Of a stretch of DNA of 55,325 nt, positions 54,945-55,325 are shown in pieces (position 1 is the first letter of the stretch; each line of letters begins with the position of its first letter). This DNA comes from a virus. The position numbers and the translations under genes are program-made. Below the pieces are notes generated by a model. The model had not been told where the DNA came from. It worked only from the letters and a program-made list of their open reading frames with translations, and did no database searches. The stretch is from IMG/VR virus record IMGVR_UViG_3300042691_008074, positions 1 through 55,325 of that record; one strand, written 5' to 3'.

Positions 54945-55325
54945 GTGCGAATGATTCTTGTTTACCTTGAGAAAGTAAAATCGTAAGAAAAAACCTAAGT
55001 TATAATAGTAGTTTATTTAAACATATAAAATTAATAATACATACTAATACTATTAACTAGTAATATTAGTAGAGTAATATAAAGTCATTGTGAAAGGCAA
55101 TTCACGACTAAGATGAATTGAAGATAACCTAAGTAACAATGATAGTGGCAGCATATAACGTTATAACAAAGTACTAGTTAATCGAAGAGAAAGTTAGGTG
55201 CAAATCCTATTATATGCCTTAAACATAGTAATATGTTTATAGTAGTTGTTAAATGGTGTAGAACTGTAGTATAGAAAACTATAACAACATTGTGCAGATA
55301 CCTTATGGTGAGGTATCAATATTAA
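54945..55325 (+). ncRNA. Group II self-splicing intron, 5' part (domain I), running off the right edge
   Basis: From 54945 to the window end there is no convincing gene but a chain of RNA-like elements. The segment starts GTGCGA, the group II 5' consensus GUGYG. Further on are TCGTAAGA and AACCTAAG, then TGAAGATAACCTAAGTAACAAT (about 55119-55140; compare the CGATGAGTTACCTAAAGACAAT stretch of the Ll.LtrB intron). Next comes TCGAAGAGAAAGTTAGG, closed by TGCAAAT and CCTA (about 55182-55209; compare TCGATAGAGGAAAGTGTC). Last is AACATTGTGCAGATACC with an aggtatc stem (55297-55317). TATTATA at 55208-55214 can pair with TATAATG of the 5' exon (54938-54944) as EBS1/IBS1. Comparisons are from memory. 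Domains II-VI, any reverse transcriptase and the 3' exon lie outside. A 10-codon frame (54910-54942) precedes it. Confidence 0.7.

Noticed and set aside
55081-55217. tRNA-like stretch: 7-bp GCATATA/TATATGC stem with a TAGG-TGCAAAT-CCTA arm resembling a T-arm
   Set aside because: Only 36 bases lie between the acceptor-like 5' strand and the T-arm-like stem, no D-arm or anticodon arm can be drawn, and the T-loop has G in place of the second T. The group II domain I reading explains it better.
55084-55325. Group I intron
   Set aside because: A GACTA string occurs, but no TAGTC partner follows to form P7, and no P/Q pair was found.
1-55325. CRISPR array, insertion sequence, integrase or attachment site
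   Set aside because: No evenly spaced repeats with unique spacers beyond the 16-bp array (which has no spacers), no transposase or integrase frame, and no tRNA-flanked duplication.

Overview
The window is a 55 kb piece of a very AT-rich tailed-phage genome that I assign to the crAss-like phages (order Crassvirales), which infect Bacteroidetes. The assignment rests on the gene set and its order: terminase large subunit, portal, a charged scaffold-like protein, a crAss-type major capsid protein, neck/ring genes, the P22 gp10-like muzzle protein, internal virion proteins, and a giant virion RNA polymerase carrying the DFDID catalytic motif. Shine-Dalgarno sites are largely absent and leaders are A-rich, as expected for a Bacteroidetes host. 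Standard stop codons are used (the RNA polymerase gene ends in TAG), so I see no sign of stop-codon recoding.

Layout. From about 53.67 kb down to the left edge, some 46 tightly packed genes lie on the minus strand. They are read right to left as one late block. (1) 53.7-49.1 kb: a RepL-like winged-helix protein followed by small accessory proteins, including several zinc ribbons and a degenerate HAD/PNKP-like protein. (2) 49.05-37.7 kb: a strong terminator, an IHF/HU-like protein, packaging and head genes (possible TerS, TerL, portal, scaffold candidate, capsid) and neck genes, ending at a second strong terminator. (3) 37.7-31.8 kb: a first fibre module (collagen-like fibre, beta-helix protein, accessory proteins). 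(4) 31.9-29.3 kb: an embedded lysis cassette (DUF1353, DUF5675 endolysin candidate, holin-like and spanin-like proteins). (5) 29.3-23.7 kb: ring proteins, a second IHF-like protein and the muzzle. (6) 23.7-15.1 kb: three large internal (cargo/ejection) proteins, one with an intact HExxH zincin motif. (7) 15.1-9.9 kb: a second fibre module. (8) 9.9 kb to the left edge: a 3142-residue virion RNA polymerase fused to a second, degenerate zincin-like domain and a C-terminal ejection-protein-like region, then the start of one more gene.

Right of 53.7 kb lies a roughly 470 bp divergent control region with palindromes and repeats. It is followed by short plus-strand genes (early direction), a terminator whose loop holds a stop codon, and a 16-bp iteron-like array.

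The last 381 bp have no convincing gene. They look like the 5' part (domain I) of a group II self-splicing intron that begins GTGCG at 54945 and runs off the window.

The most notable points are this intron in a crAss-like phage, the pair of zincin-like domains in two ejected giant proteins (one intact, one with the first His changed to Glu), the HAD-like protein lacking catalytic aspartates, the recurring N-terminal tag and zinc ribbon on small proteins next to the packaging genes, and the iteron and palindrome architecture between the two divergent transcription units.
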